Below, piece after piece: positions 23,921 through 35,050 of a stretch of DNA of 64,000 nt. A model generated the notes under the pieces. It saw nothing but the letters and a program-made list of their open reading frames with translations, was not told the DNA's origin and ran no database searches. Source of the stretch: Jackrogersella multiformis (lineage: Eukaryota; Ascomycota; Sordariomycetes; Xylariales; Hypoxylaceae); the NCBI GenBank assembly GCA_902806575.1, contig CADCXD010000008.1:1488001-1552000 (forward strand). The letters run 5' to 3'. The translations under genes and the position numbers were made by a program. How positions within the stretch are numbered: the first letter of the stretch is position 1; each line of letters starts with the position of its first letter.

Positions 23921-25170
23921 AAGGTGTTACCAAAGGGCGCTCATGCGTATTGGGAGATTCGAAGATGTGGATTTAATAGTCTCTGTTGAGTGCTTATAAA
24001 TGAATGCCACGTGAATCAGAGACTTCCAAGCTCAAACATGAAGACCGATGCGATATAGGCAATCTTGATCGGATAGTACTTGTTGATCTTCCCCCCAAGG
24101 CGTCAAGAAGACCGCCAAGGTTAGGAACAAGACCGAACCATACCCTCGAGACTCTCGAATTCTTCCGTGATTTTTAGGATTGCAGTTGTGACGATGGTCT
24201 AAGCAGGTCTGTGAGCAGGTCGTCTCAAGCAAGTGGCATCGGGGACGAGCAATTGAGATGTGACGTACCTGGGAACAGCTTACGATGTCTAAAAAGAGAT
24301 CGTTATTGCAGAGCAGCCGTCGCTGGGTGCCTATCAAATCGGCCGGAATAGCGCAAGAAGCTACCCAACGATGCTGGGCTGAGCCGTCTAGGGTGGTCGT
24401 ATCCTCCGCGTAAGTCCGTGACAGGGGGTCATTAGTTCATGGCTCTTACTGCGATAGAATACCGACGCATAGATTCATCGACGACCAGAAAACTACCTAG
24501 GTAGTATGCAGTATTAGCCCAAGAACCGTTCCCAGGTGGGGGATTGCACCGATGCCTTGATCGGCACCCGAGGTAGGCAGCCCGATTCATTTGAGCGGGG
24601 TGTCAGCGTCTCGGTCAGCGGAATACGCCTAGGGTTGAGTTGCTCGGGGAGGTTTGTCGTCTTGTCGGTGATATCGGCGAGGTCGGCGCACCAAGCCACG
24701 TTTACGGAATGTGCCGACTCTAATACGCTGCTTTAGGTCTAGTTATGTACGTGTTACGGGACGGTCAGCTTTAGGTAAATAGTTATTTATTTATAGATAT
24801 GTAACTTGACAGCTTGAGTACTGTTTACTTCTTAGTCTCCGGGGTTGGTTAAGGGAGCGCCGTTGATGGTACATCATCATCCATATACCTACCTACCTAA
24901 GATACACTAGATGATAGATTGTAGGTGCCAAGATATGGAAATGGGAACAAACAACGGTTGCCTAGTTTGAGGTGGACTCAATGCGAACCAATAGTGTCGA
25001 CGTGATGTAGTTTTCAGCTTTCCTTTACATCCTAGGTCTTACATAGCACCCAGTTCTTAGTCGTCCCTGTGACTTTTCATCTCATTCTCAATCATGTTCT
25101 TGCTTTCAGCATCCCTCTTCAATCTATAGCTAAGTCAACCGATCCTCAACCCTCAACTCTCGTCTTCGAG
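23921..25170. other. Spacer between P450 and methyltransferase
   Basis: About 1.25 kb. It holds an ACCTAGGT palindrome at 24495-24502 and the second copy of an 18-bp sequence (24756-24773) also found at 6180. ORFs at 24032-24337 (-) and 24514-24736 (both strands) show no family features or splice context and are not annotated. Confidence 0.5.
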
Positions 25171-26025
25171 ATGGCTTCACAGACCCAGCACCCGCACCTC
25201 CCCCTGCCTGACTACTTCTCCAAGTTCGCCAGCATTTACGTTCGCCAGACGGGTCACTCGACGCTCAATATTCTTGCCGACGTCATCGCCGAAAACGTCC
25301 AGACGTCCGCCCATCCTATTGGCCCGGACTCGGTCGTCCATGACACGGCCGCGGGGCCCGGCATAGGTGCCGCGGCGCTCGTCGCCAGCCTCCCCAAGGA
25401 CCAGCTGCCAAAGGAGCTGCTGGTCTCAGACAATGCCGCGATGATGGTGTCGGCTGCGCGCGAATCCCTCGTCGCCTCCCCGCTACCCCGCGTCGATTGC
25501 AAGGAGATCGACTCGCAAGACTTATCATCGGTGCCCGATAATTATTTCACCCACTCGATTGACAACTTTAGCATATTTACCTTTGTCCGCCCCGTGGACG
25601 CTATCCGTGAGACATACCGTTCGCTTCGCCCGGACGGCCTCGCCATCGTTACTTGCTGGCGCCGCTTCGCACCTATGTACATTGTACAGGCCGCCCAGAA
25701 GAAGATCCGCCCGGATCTACCACTCATGCCTACCCCAAATCCGGAGTTCTACGAAGATGGCGTGCTGCAGAAAGTAGTTGAGGAGGGCGGTTTCGCCAAG
25801 GACAACATCACAATAGTCGACAAGGTGTTGGTCGTCTCCGACAACGAAAATATTGCTGGGCTTACTATGCTTATGTCCGGTCCCATGATGAGTAGGGCAC
25901 GCGAGGGGTACACGGAGGAAGAGGAGGCTAAGTGGATTGAGTCTGTTAGCCAGTCCGTGAAGGAAGAAGTCGAGCAGTTTGGAGGTATTAGATTCGAGGC
26001 CTATATCCTCTTGGCTACTAAGTAG
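25171..26025 (+). CDS. Class I SAM-dependent methyltransferase
   Basis: Intronless gene for a 284-aa soluble methyltransferase. The start is ATG 25171; the frame extends upstream to 25069 without an ATG. Motif I is VVHDTAAGPGIG (Asp58 with the glycine-rich loop) that binds S-adenosylmethionine; the acidic strand after it is LLVSDNAAMM. Motif II/III are seen as IDNFSIFTFV and YRSLRPDGLAIVTCW, the post-motif III signature of small-molecule methyltransferases. It resembles UbiE/GliN/GtmA-like enzymes of fungal clusters in size and layout. Being third in a row with NRPS and P450, it may N- or S-methylate the peptide product; the atom methylated cannot be read from the sequence. Confidence 0.9.
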   Translation: MASQTQHPHLPLPDYFSKFASIYVRQTGHSTLNILADVIAENVQTSAHPIGPDSVVHDTAAGPGIGAAALVASLPKDQLPKELLVSDNAAMMVSAARESLVASPLPRVDCKEIDSQDLSSVPDNYFTHSIDNFSIFTFVRPVDAIRETYRSLRPDGLAIVTCWRRFAPMYIVQAAQKKIRPDLPLMPTPNPEFYEDGVLQKVVEEGGFAKDNITIVDKVLVVSDNENIAGLTMLMSGPMMSRAREGYTEEEEAKWIESVSQSVKEEVEQFGGIRFEAYILLATK

Positions 26026-26581
26026 ACCGGGTTGAGTGTATATACACAGGAGGAGGGAGAAAGGGGGGAAATAGTCGCGCGCCATTGGGTGTTAACCAAC
26101 ATCTAACCTGATAGTACCATCTAAACACATATCAATTCAAGATGACATGCACGAGTGAAATACATTACGCATAGCTGTAATGCATCATGTTTTATGTTGT
26201 CCGTCAGACACGGCCAACAGCAGAATCACGTCCGAATCCCGATATGATGCACACTCCCGACTTACACAATACCGACGGTCATGCATCCCTCGTGGGGTAT
26301 GATTGCCCAATGCGACCCGTATTATAGGTATTTAATAGAATTTTATTTTAAAAATATGAAAGCCTTTGAAAATAAATAGTTGATGGGGCAAAGAGTCACG
26401 TAGGACAGCCCATTCTATAGGTCTGTTGTGGTATAAGGGATGCTATTTTCAGATCCCAAAACTTCCAGTCCTGGAGACTTTTATGCCGCGTAGTCCTCAT
26501 TTGTATGCAACCTGTGTCATAATCAATGCAGGGAATATATACAATAACCTACCTGCCTACCTAATCCCGGTACCTACCTAT
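26026..26581. other. Intergenic, 3' of the methyltransferase
   Basis: 556 bp with nothing recognisable except AT-rich runs near 26330-26390 and CTACCTACCT-type repeats near 26550. Confidence 0.4.
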
Positions 26582-26902
26582 TCAACCATGAACTGATGAT
26601 CTATAAGTCGTTGGAGTTCCAGGAATAAAAGGGGGAACAATGTCTCGAGACCCAACTGCAACCGCTCGGTTCCAGTCAGTGACTTTGAAGGCAATGCTTT
26701 CTTCTTCGATTGAAGAAAGACCTTTCTCGGCATCATGCTCTCGCTGTTCCTTGCGTATGTTGAAAATCTCCAAGGCAATCAGACCCCAGGCAGCAGCCGA
26801 GCAAAGAAATAGTAGGGTGACAAAAATAGCAATAGTCACTTTGCCTTGGGCCTTAACGGCTGCTGACCTTTCGAGGCCACGAACTTGGTTTGAATACATC
26901 AT
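26582..26902 (-). CDS. Possible small single-pass membrane protein
   Basis: Open frame of about 106 aa starting at ATG 26902. The N-terminus is basic and polar (SNQVRGLERSAAVKAQGK), followed by one clear transmembrane helix (VTIAIFVTLLFLCSAAAWGL) at about residues 23-47, and then a charged tail rich in E and K that ends at 26582. Its even composition and membrane topology suggest a real gene, but no family is recognised and no neighbour supports it. It may be a chance ORF or an exon of a longer gene. Confidence 0.35.
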   Translation of the reverse strand: MMYSNQVRGLERSAAVKAQGKVTIAIFVTLLFLCSAAAWGLIALEIFNIRKEQREHDAEKGLSSIEEESIAFKVTDWNRAVAVGSRDIVPPFIPGTPTTYRSSVHG

Positions 26903-28913
26903 CACAGAGGATTTCTATCAGCTCTTTGCTTTTCTCTAGGTAGCTGACCCTTGTCACGATGATTTGAATGTTGATGTTGGACCCTCTGATAAATGCTGGA
27001 CCTACTAGATCAAGCAGTGTTCGCCTGAAATCGCTTTGATCACGTATAGTCTTTTGGACTGGTAGGCTTTATCTCGACCATGCTAATGAATATAAATACC
27101 CACGCTAGGCCATGTATTTTGTTTTGGCTGAACAGCCATGTTGTTCGAAAACAAAAGAATTGTTCCCCTAATCACTTTGTTGGCACGTGAAGGGTGTCTC
27201 TTGCTGGGTTTCCCTTGGGGATTGACTATTACAGTTTGATATTTCCAACCCGGCTTTATTACATTGACACCACTTCTTTGTTGACCTTAAATGCGCTGTT
27301 GTTAGGAGTCTGTGTTCCTCTGTACCCTAGGAGGTAGGTACCTAGTTATATGTTTTTTAATAATAAACTTGCGTGTATTGTTATATATCTGATAGTGACC
27401 CAATGGCCTTAGTAAAGTGTCATCTTCCGTACTATCTTCTCCCTGCCCCCTTTTTTATAGCAGGACCGTAGAAATTAGACACAGCTCGTGCGACAGAATG
27501 GGAACGACATAGGCTTACATAGGTATAAATTGACTTCATACTTGGGGCTAAACGATGTATTTTTAGATAATAATAACCGCCTTCCTAGAATGGAAACCCG
27601 GTAGGGCCAACTCTGCCAACACCGTGTGGTATCGACATACACAGAGCCGCTTCGGTGCAGCTGGCACATCATCCACTCTATAAACTACAGTTTTCTAGGT
27701 TAGAGACACTTAGCTTAGAGCTAGCACATGCCCGATTTGCCTCCGGTGTAAACGTGTAATAATCAGAACGTACTCCAAGGAATTTCCACTTCTTGAATCT
27801 TGAATCTGAACCTAACTACCTATCACTAGCATCCATAAATGGAGATCCCCGCGTTTTGGTCGATTCCACTTGCTTTGGGTATATGTAAGAGTTGTGCTGC
27901 GGGGCTAATTAGAACAGCATTAGGCCGCCCACTTTCACATGAAGCACCCATCGATTGAATTTAGTGTGAGGCCTTACGCGTAACTCCCTCTCCATGGGGT
28001 CGAAGGCTCTTTCTTGTTCAGTACCAAGCAACGTGATCCTGCGAGAGTTCAAGTACGCAGCAGTATCGTTATTCATCTAGTTAATTCGGTTATCTCTTCT
28101 AGATTCCCGTTACTTCTATGTTCGACCTTGCACCGGCCTCCTGGTTTGGCCATAGAGTCTAAGGAGAGGCTGGCGAGAGAACTGATGTCACATCAAGTGA
28201 CTTTGCTTGTATCTAGCGCCCGGGCCCGGGGCCACGGTAAATTAAGAAACCTGGGCTGGTACTGCCGGTTTATCTCTGTCCGAAGAGGGCCGAGGAGGGT
28301 CGATGTACATCGATGATTGGTTTAGCCACCTCACAGCCTCCAACAAGGACTACTCAAAGGTGCACGGTGACGAAGTACTCCTTAGGGTGCTTGAAGCATG
28401 ATTTACTATCTGCATACATAAGTAATTACTTACCTAAGGCATTCATGTGGAGGAATCGTCTGGCTTGTGTCGCCTACCATTCTCCAATTTATAGATTTAT
28501 TGGAGTAATCGCGTCCCAGCATCGCCTTCACCCCGCGGGATGGCCTCCGTCTCTGCTCCGATTGCTCCGCAGAGGGGTCTTTCAGGGGCTTCCCTCGGTC
28601 ATGGTAACCTTGGAACGCAGGCGCGCCCCAGATTTTGGTAGACCGAAGGTACGGATATTAATTTGTCGCCTTTCGTACCTACCTAAGTACCAAGAATCTA
28701 CTTAAAGTTCTTCAAACGACTTGTCACAAACTTATCTGAGACTTCGCACTTACAAGTTACTCCAACTCCAACACCATCTTCCAACTCTCACAACAATCAC
28801 CAAATCTCAGCTAGAGAATTTATGGCCAATACAATACGAAACTTCAGAGAACTCCTTGCTCATCCCCCATTCATTACCTAGGTTAGGTATATAACACCTT
28901 CTGATCCATAATC
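26903..28913. other. Intergenic, 5' of the GH31 gene
   Basis: About 2 kb with no supportable gene. It contains an ACCTAGGT site at 28877-28884 close to the GH31 start, and pyrimidine-rich tracts (28740-28800) typical of fungal promoters just upstream of that start. Confidence 0.45.
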
Positions 28914-31596
28914 ATGATTCAGCAGTACGAACACGTCCCCAAGCACTATGTGTTGGATGCTCAACAAGAGAGCGGCTCGGAGAAGACACCCTCTCTAAGC
29001 TTAGCCGCCCCTGGCAGAACTGACGACGAAAAGTGTCGTTTCGGTTTCGAAGCCCTGCGTCCAAATGTCTTCCGCACCACATTCACCACCGCTTTACACC
29101 CGGTGCCGCCACATCCCAGCGCCCAACGTCCGGAACCTGCTTTTGGAAGCACTAGTCCTGAAGTTAGCATCGATGCCGAAAAGAACTCCCACACGATCAA
29201 AGTTGGGGGCATCAAAGCTGTTGTCGATTGGACCAATACCCCGGTCGTCTCTCTTTTCTTAAATGACCAGGAGAAACCGCTCCACCAAGACTTGGATTTC
29301 CGTTCCTATGTTCTCGATAATACCGGCGTTGCTCATTATGCGAGGTATAAGCCTCACAGCCTACATGTCGGCCTCGGAGAGAAGGCAGCACCGATGAATC
29401 TCAGTGGTCGTGGATTCAGCATAACCGCCAGTGATACCTTCGGATACGATGCGTACCGTACAGATCCCTTGTATAAGCACATCCCTCTATTAATCTATGT
29501 CTCTCCCACTGGTTGTGTTGGGATTTTCTCGACCTCTCATTCCCGAGCAACTTGGAATGTCGGATCCGAGATTGACGGCATGTGGGGTCATTTCAAGGTG
29601 TACCGACAGGCCCACGGCGGGCTTGAGGAGTATCTTATCGTCGGTAAGACAGTAGCCGAAGTCGTCCGGTCTTACGCCGAGCTGGTAGGGTTTCCACTGC
29701 TTGTGCCTCGGTATATGATGGGCTATATTGGCGGCGGGATGAAATACGGTATGGAAGACAATCCACGAGGATGCGACGCCACCCTCAATTTCATCAAGAA
29801 TTGTGAAAAGCATGGCATGCCGTGTTCGGCTTTCCAAATGAGTTCCGGGTACACCGTAGCCGAAACTCCGCCCCAGACCCGAAACGTGTTCACTTGGAAC
29901 CGAGTACGCTTTCCGGATCCGCGGGCTTTCACGCGTGAATGCCACGAGCATGGTGTTCGTCTTTTGGCAAACGTCAAGCCGTATGTCCTGGAAAACCATC
30001 CTGCGTACGCGGAACTAGAGAAATCCGGCGCCTTTTTCAAAGATCCGAACACTTTAGCTACCGCGATGGCACGGCTGTGGAGTGCCGGAGGTGGGGAGAG
30101 CGGAGAAGGTAGCCATATTGACTTCACCTCCAAAGCAGGGTACAACTGGTGGTACAACGGGGTGAAAGCCCTCAAGGAGGTTGGAATCGATGCTATGTGG
30201 AATGATAACAACGAGTACAACACTCCTAACGACGATTGGCAATGTGCGCTTGAGACCGTCACCGTACCCCCTAGCGAATCTCGCAAACATATTGGGTTAT
30301 GGGGTCGAGCACTGAATACCGAGCTCAACGGGAAGAGTTCTCACGACGCCACGATTGAATCTGAGCCTGGGCTTCGCCCCTTTGTTCTCACCCGAAGCGC
30401 GACAGCAGGAACCATGAGATACTGTGCTAGCTCTTGGAGCGGCGATAACGTGACCAGCTGGGAAGGAATGAAGGGGGCGAACTCGCTGGCATTGAACGCA
30501 GGCTTCTCTCTACTTCAAGTGAGCATCAATCCAAACCCCTCGCTTCTAAAAGCCCTCTGTCTAACTTATTAAGTGTTACGGTCATGATATCGGCGGCTTT
30601 GAAGGGCCCCAGCCGACCCCAGAGCTTTTAGTTCGTTGGATACAACTTGGCGTTCACTCGCCACGGTTCACCATCAACTGTTACAAGACCAACCCCAACG
30701 ACAATCTTGTCGGTGAAGTCATCGAGCCATGGCAGTATCCATCTGCGGAGCCTGTTATTCGCAAGACGATTGAGCGTAGGTACGAATTAGTGCCGTACAC
30801 ATACGCACAAATCCTGAAGTCTCATCGGGAGGCGGTTCCCCCTCAACGATGGACCGGCTGGGGATACGAGTCTGACTCTACAGTCTGGACCAAAGAGATA
30901 ACTAATGGAGACACTCAATATTGGTTCGGAGACTCCCTGCTCATCTCGGGCGTCTATGAGCCCGGCGTCGAAAGCGCAAAGGTCTACCTTCCGGACCAAA
31001 GCGGTAGCGACCTAGGATTCCTAAACCTCACAGCGCCGTACCAGTACCTCGAGGCTGGTAAATGGCACGAGATCTCTTCAACCTGGCACACTTCGATCCC
31101 CGTGCTCGCGCGTATCGGCACCGCCGTCCCGATCGGGAAGTCCAAGCCGACTACGTCTATAGCGGCGGAGGACCCGGAATTCCCAGGCATGGAGAAGGAC
31201 GACTACCGCGGCGTCGAGATCTTCCCACCGCCACTAATCCAGCTCCCGCACTGGCCTAAGGGGAGCAATGTTTCGATCCCCGCGAACGCGCACGCGGAGA
31301 CAAAATGGTTCCGTTACTCGTGGCTCGAGGACGACGGCGCGAGCCCGGTCGACAAGGCAGACGCGGTCGAGGTCACTGCCGCATACGGCGTGTCGGCCAG
31401 CGAGATCCGCGTCAAGGTGGATCTGAAGAAGGAGGGCCAGTTCGAGCCGCTGTGGCTCAAGAACGGCATCACCGTCGTGCTTCCCGTCGGCGAGGAGCGC
31501 GTCGTCAAACTGGAAGACGGCGCAGGCGGTCCTCAGGATTTAGGCCGTGACGACAAGGGCCGGCGTGTCTGGAAGGTCACGGTTGATGTGAAATGA
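28914..31596 (+). CDS. Glycoside hydrolase family 31 (alpha-glucosidase/alpha-xylosidase type)
   Basis: Retaining alpha-glycosidase of 875 aa. Exon 1 is 28914-30518 and exon 2 is 30574-31596, separated by a 55-bp intron. There is an N-terminal beta-sandwich (residues about 40-270), then a (beta/alpha)8 barrel with the nucleophile motif GIDAMWNDNNE (Asp431) and the acid/base region SSWSGDN (Asp511), then C-terminal beta domains. GHDIGGF and LGVHSPRF after the intron are standard GH31 blocks. The N-terminus has no signal peptide, so the enzyme is probably intracellular, acting on imported oligosaccharides or glycogen-derived sugars. Substrate preference cannot be assigned from motifs alone. It is not obviously tied to the neighbouring clusters. 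Confidence 0.95.
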
Positions 31597-32186
31597 AGGA
31601 TGCGAAAACAATGGAAATACCTTAAGTACCGGTAGGCAGGCAGGTAGGTGGGTAGATACCTAGGTATTTTTATCGATAGTCCGAATTTTGGTTGGACATA
31701 ATTAGATAGATGCCTACCCTAGGACCTAGGTACCTAGGTGGGTAAATACAGTGGGCTATTTCATTGGTCAATGCGAAAATTTCCTATCCCGATATTTGCT
31801 TTATTTTCTTAGAGCTGAAGTACTTGCGTCGTGATATGGCAAATGGGAAAAGATAGAACGGCGTCACCGGAAGCCGCTCAGCTTAATCTTAAAAAGGCGT
31901 TTTACTACGAAGATTTGGGAAAGGAGATTCTAAACCAAAAAAATACTATTCTAATATCAAAATTGAAGTGATGAGCTTACGAATTGGTTGAGTTCTTTCA
32001 AATTAGAAAAAGAAATTGTAGAAGTTAGGTGAGCGGCTTCTAGTGACGCCGTTTTGGAAGGTTATTTGATAGTAGAATTCCGATAACTTTCATACAGTTG
32101 AAGCGTTAGCCGGTCGATTTACCCGGTCAAAGAAATGGGGTATATAAGAGCGAATTAAAATCATCTTTCTATAAGCATAAAAGCAA
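31597..32186. other. Intergenic between GH31 and tRNA-Gly
   Basis: 590 bp, rich in CCTAGG-type palindromes (ACCTAGGT at 31658, 31724 and 31732). No gene seen. Confidence 0.5.
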
Positions 32187-32257
32187 GCATCAGTGGTTTA
32201 GTGGTAAAATCCATCGTTGCCATCGATGGGCCCCGCGTTCGATTCGCGGCTGATGCA
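32187..32257 (+). tRNA. tRNA-Gly (GCC)
   Basis: A 71-nt cloverleaf. The acceptor arm pairs GCATCAG at the 5' end with CTGATGC at the 3' end, followed by discriminator A. The D-arm contains TGGTTTAGTGGTAAAA (A box). The anticodon stem CATCG/CGATG encloses the loop TTGCCAT, giving anticodon GCC for glycine. The T-arm CCGCG/CGCGG with loop TTCGATT forms the B box. There is no intron and no encoded CCA. A T-rich stretch after 32260 serves as the Pol III terminator. Confidence 0.97.
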
Positions 32258-32737
32258 TTCTTTTTATTTTTTTGAATATTTTCATAATTCCTTTTTTGTT
32301 CAACCAATAGATACCTAGTCGGTACGTAGATAGTTTCTCCTTCTTTTCATATTCTTCAATTCCCGCGATGGAAAGGGATATACGAAGTAAGTCTATTATC
32401 TAGATCCTACTATGTTTTATCATTCAGGTACCTAGGCAGGTACTAGGAATGATGATCACGACAATCCCGGGTTGCGAATAGGTGCTAGTAGGGGCTGTAC
32501 GGCATGCCGCAGCTAGAGTTGCAGTGTGGCTGTTTCAACCCCTGCTATTTTTCATCCTTCGAGCTGAATGGCGGTTGCAGGTTGCCTCCAACAATGCCCG
32601 GGCACCGTTCTCGCAACATCCAGCCTACTAAGTCTTTAGCAATGAATAACTATTGCAATGTTGTAATCAGCTAGCTATGGTAATACTTACCTAGGTAGGT
32701 ATATAGCCAAAATATCCGGGTCTAACACGTCGCCACT
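32258..32737. other. Intergenic between tRNA-Gly and CorA-like gene
   Basis: 480 bp. It begins with the T-run that ends Pol III transcription and holds ACCTAGGT at 32689-32696, just upstream of the CorA-like start. No gene seen. Confidence 0.5.
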
Positions 32738-34296
32738 ATGGATGAATTCGCCCAGCTGGCCCGTGAGAACTTTGAGGTCTTCCAGAGGTACGGCGACGCT
32801 TCGCTCGGGCTCGACCCCAAGCATCGAGCCATCGCTATTTATGCGTCCCCCGCCGCACCGACGACTTACGTCGAAAAAGACCTGAAGCTAGATCATCTGC
32901 CCAGGTTCTTCAAGGCCCGGCCCGATGACGGCAGTAGCGCTCATCAAGGCGAGAGGACAGCGCTACGGGCCGCCTCGCTAAAGCTGGTCGTGATCGATAG
33001 CAGGCTAGAGTCGTGGTCGAGCTTCACTTCGTCGCTATGGGTGACTAAAGACATCTTCCTCGGCCTCGTCAACGCCATGCGTATGAACCCGGCGGCCCTG
33101 TGGCTTCTAAGGAGCGAGTACGACGGATTTCACCACTTCCCTCCCTCGACAACAACCGCAGCCGACGAGGAATGGGAAGACGAAGAGGAAAAAGACAGAG
33201 AAGTAGCGCACCTGGACACGCACTACATCGGCACGTCAACCTTCGTGCTGATATGGACATTCGACCGGCGACGGCTGCGCACGCGGGCGCTGTGGATCTT
33301 GCGGCAGCAGCACAGCATTGGCAACAGCGCGCCGGCGGCGTGGTTCGTGAACGTGCTGCGGCGGCACCGGGGCTTCGCGCGGTCGCCGTTCCTGCTGGCT
33401 TACGCGGCGGCGCTGAGCGTGTGCTGCACCTTCGACGGCGAGATCTCGTACCGCGCGCACGTGGTGCGGCTCACCGAGCGCGAGACCGGCTACAGCACCC
33501 ACTCGTCCAGCATCGAGGAGCGCCTCGGCATGGAGTCGCTGACCGTGTCCATCAAGGAGGTCGGCGAGGTGCTGAACCACATCGCGAACAAGGAGCGCCA
33601 CTTCCGCATCGTAGACGGCATCCTGGATTTCGTCGTCGAGAATGCGGTAGCGGGTTTCAGAGGCCAGGAGGACGATAGCACGGCCCGGCTGGTCGCGGCG
33701 ATCCCGCTGCTCAGGAGGCGCATGCATGCTTCGCAGGAGTATCTGAAGTACCTGAAGGAGCGGGCTGAACGCTTGTCGACGGTGGTAAGATCCCATTAGA
33801 AACGAGTGCGCCTGTCCCCTGCCACCCATCCGCTCGCCCACGCGAAGCCCCCCTCACACGTAAAACCCCGCGAGTAGACTCCAAGCTGACGAGAGACGCG
33901 AACTTCGCCGCAAAGCTCTTCGCGCTATTGACGCACGAGGACTCGGCGACGCACGCGGAGCTAGCGGACGCGAGCCGCAAGATCGCAGAGGCGGCCAAGC
34001 GCGACAGCTCGAGCATGAAGACGGTAGCTATCATGACGATGGCGTTCCTGCCCGCGACCTTCTTCGCGGCGCTGTTCTCGGTGCCCTCGCTGGATTGGCA
34101 CGCAGGCGGCGCCGTCATCCAGCCCAACTTCTGGGTGTACTGGGCGTTCACGCTGCCCGCCACCGCCCTCGTCTTCGCGCTCTGGGTGCTCCTCGACAAA
34201 AGGATTGTTGGTGATAGACCTAGTATGGAGACGACGGAGGGCCGACCCCGGGATGATGAGGAGAGGCCGCGTAGTAGTAGAAGCAAGTTCGAATAA
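32738..34296 (+). CDS. CorA-fold membrane protein (Mg2+/Zn2+ transporter-like)
   Basis: 485-aa protein in two exons, 32738-33784 and 33886-34296. The intron has donor GTAAGA and acceptor CCAAG, the only nearby acceptor that keeps phase. The large N-terminal region is a soluble domain with an acidic stretch (EEWEDEEEKDRE) and long helices. The C-terminus carries the conserved ALLTHEDSAT and KRDSSSMKTVAIMTMAFLP and two transmembrane helices (about 394-413 and 425-446). This layout matches fungal CorA-like proteins. The loop after the first helix reads SVPSLDWHAGG and lacks the GMN selectivity motif, so magnesium transport should not be assumed. The tail is charged and disordered. Codon use is GC-rich, which creates long antisense ORFs that are not genes. 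Confidence 0.85.
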
Positions 34297-35050
34297 AACA
34301 TCTTGTCCTGCTGGATCTATGGGGCTGGAAATTATTCGCAAGGATCTAATGACTCAGTGTGCCCCCTCGAGGCAGGTAAGAAGTTTGCGTAGCTCCAGTA
34401 CGTCTACCCATTTTTCGTTAAGGGTACTATATCTATTGTTGAAATCCTTACTTCTATCATATACTATCGTCGGCGTAGCGCTAGATGATATCGTCCAAAT
34501 TTTCGTAATATGGACGTATGGGATGCGATTTCCATTAGGTATATGGCAGTTGCGTCGTGTTGCGATATGTCTAGATCATCCGTCAATCCTCTTACTAGAG
34601 AACGACTACACACAGGTTATATCAGCAAAAACCCCAAAAGCACTACTTTCCAAAGCGCATTATTTCCGAAGACATCCTAACCGCACCAAATGGTGTTCTG
34701 CCCATGGAAATTATTATTATGGAGTGTTCTCCAACTAAATACAACGCATCTTTCATGCCTAGCCAGAGACTATGCTGTCTTCATTTTGAGGCGGGTAGGA
34801 CATGCCAATCCAGTGTTAAATCCAGATGCAACCCAGGACGTGAATCCCTGATCTCTCAAGCCTGTCGGGTAGGCTCCACATAGCCGTATGTTCAATCCCT
34901 AATAGAGGTGAAAGTTTCGCTAGGTAATGGACAAAGGGATTCGAAAAATGGTAGGGGTAGGTTCAATGTTGTTCTAGAGCATATGCCATATATCGAATAA
35001 ACAATCGATATCTTCACGGCTGTCGTCCGGTCCTACCCATCGCACCATGC
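34297..35050. other. Intergenic, between convergent CorA-like and 2EXR genes
   Basis: 754 bp of 3' flanks. The ORF spanning 34205-34738 overlaps the end of the CorA-like gene in another frame and has no features. Nothing else recognised. Confidence 0.45.

Noticed and set aside
25069..25170. N-terminal extension of the methyltransferase
   Set aside because: It would start at GTG; ATG 25171 gives the normal family length.
33236..33841. Long antisense ORF over the CorA-like gene
   Set aside because: A shadow of GC-rich third codon positions; no domain and the sense strand carries the conserved helices.
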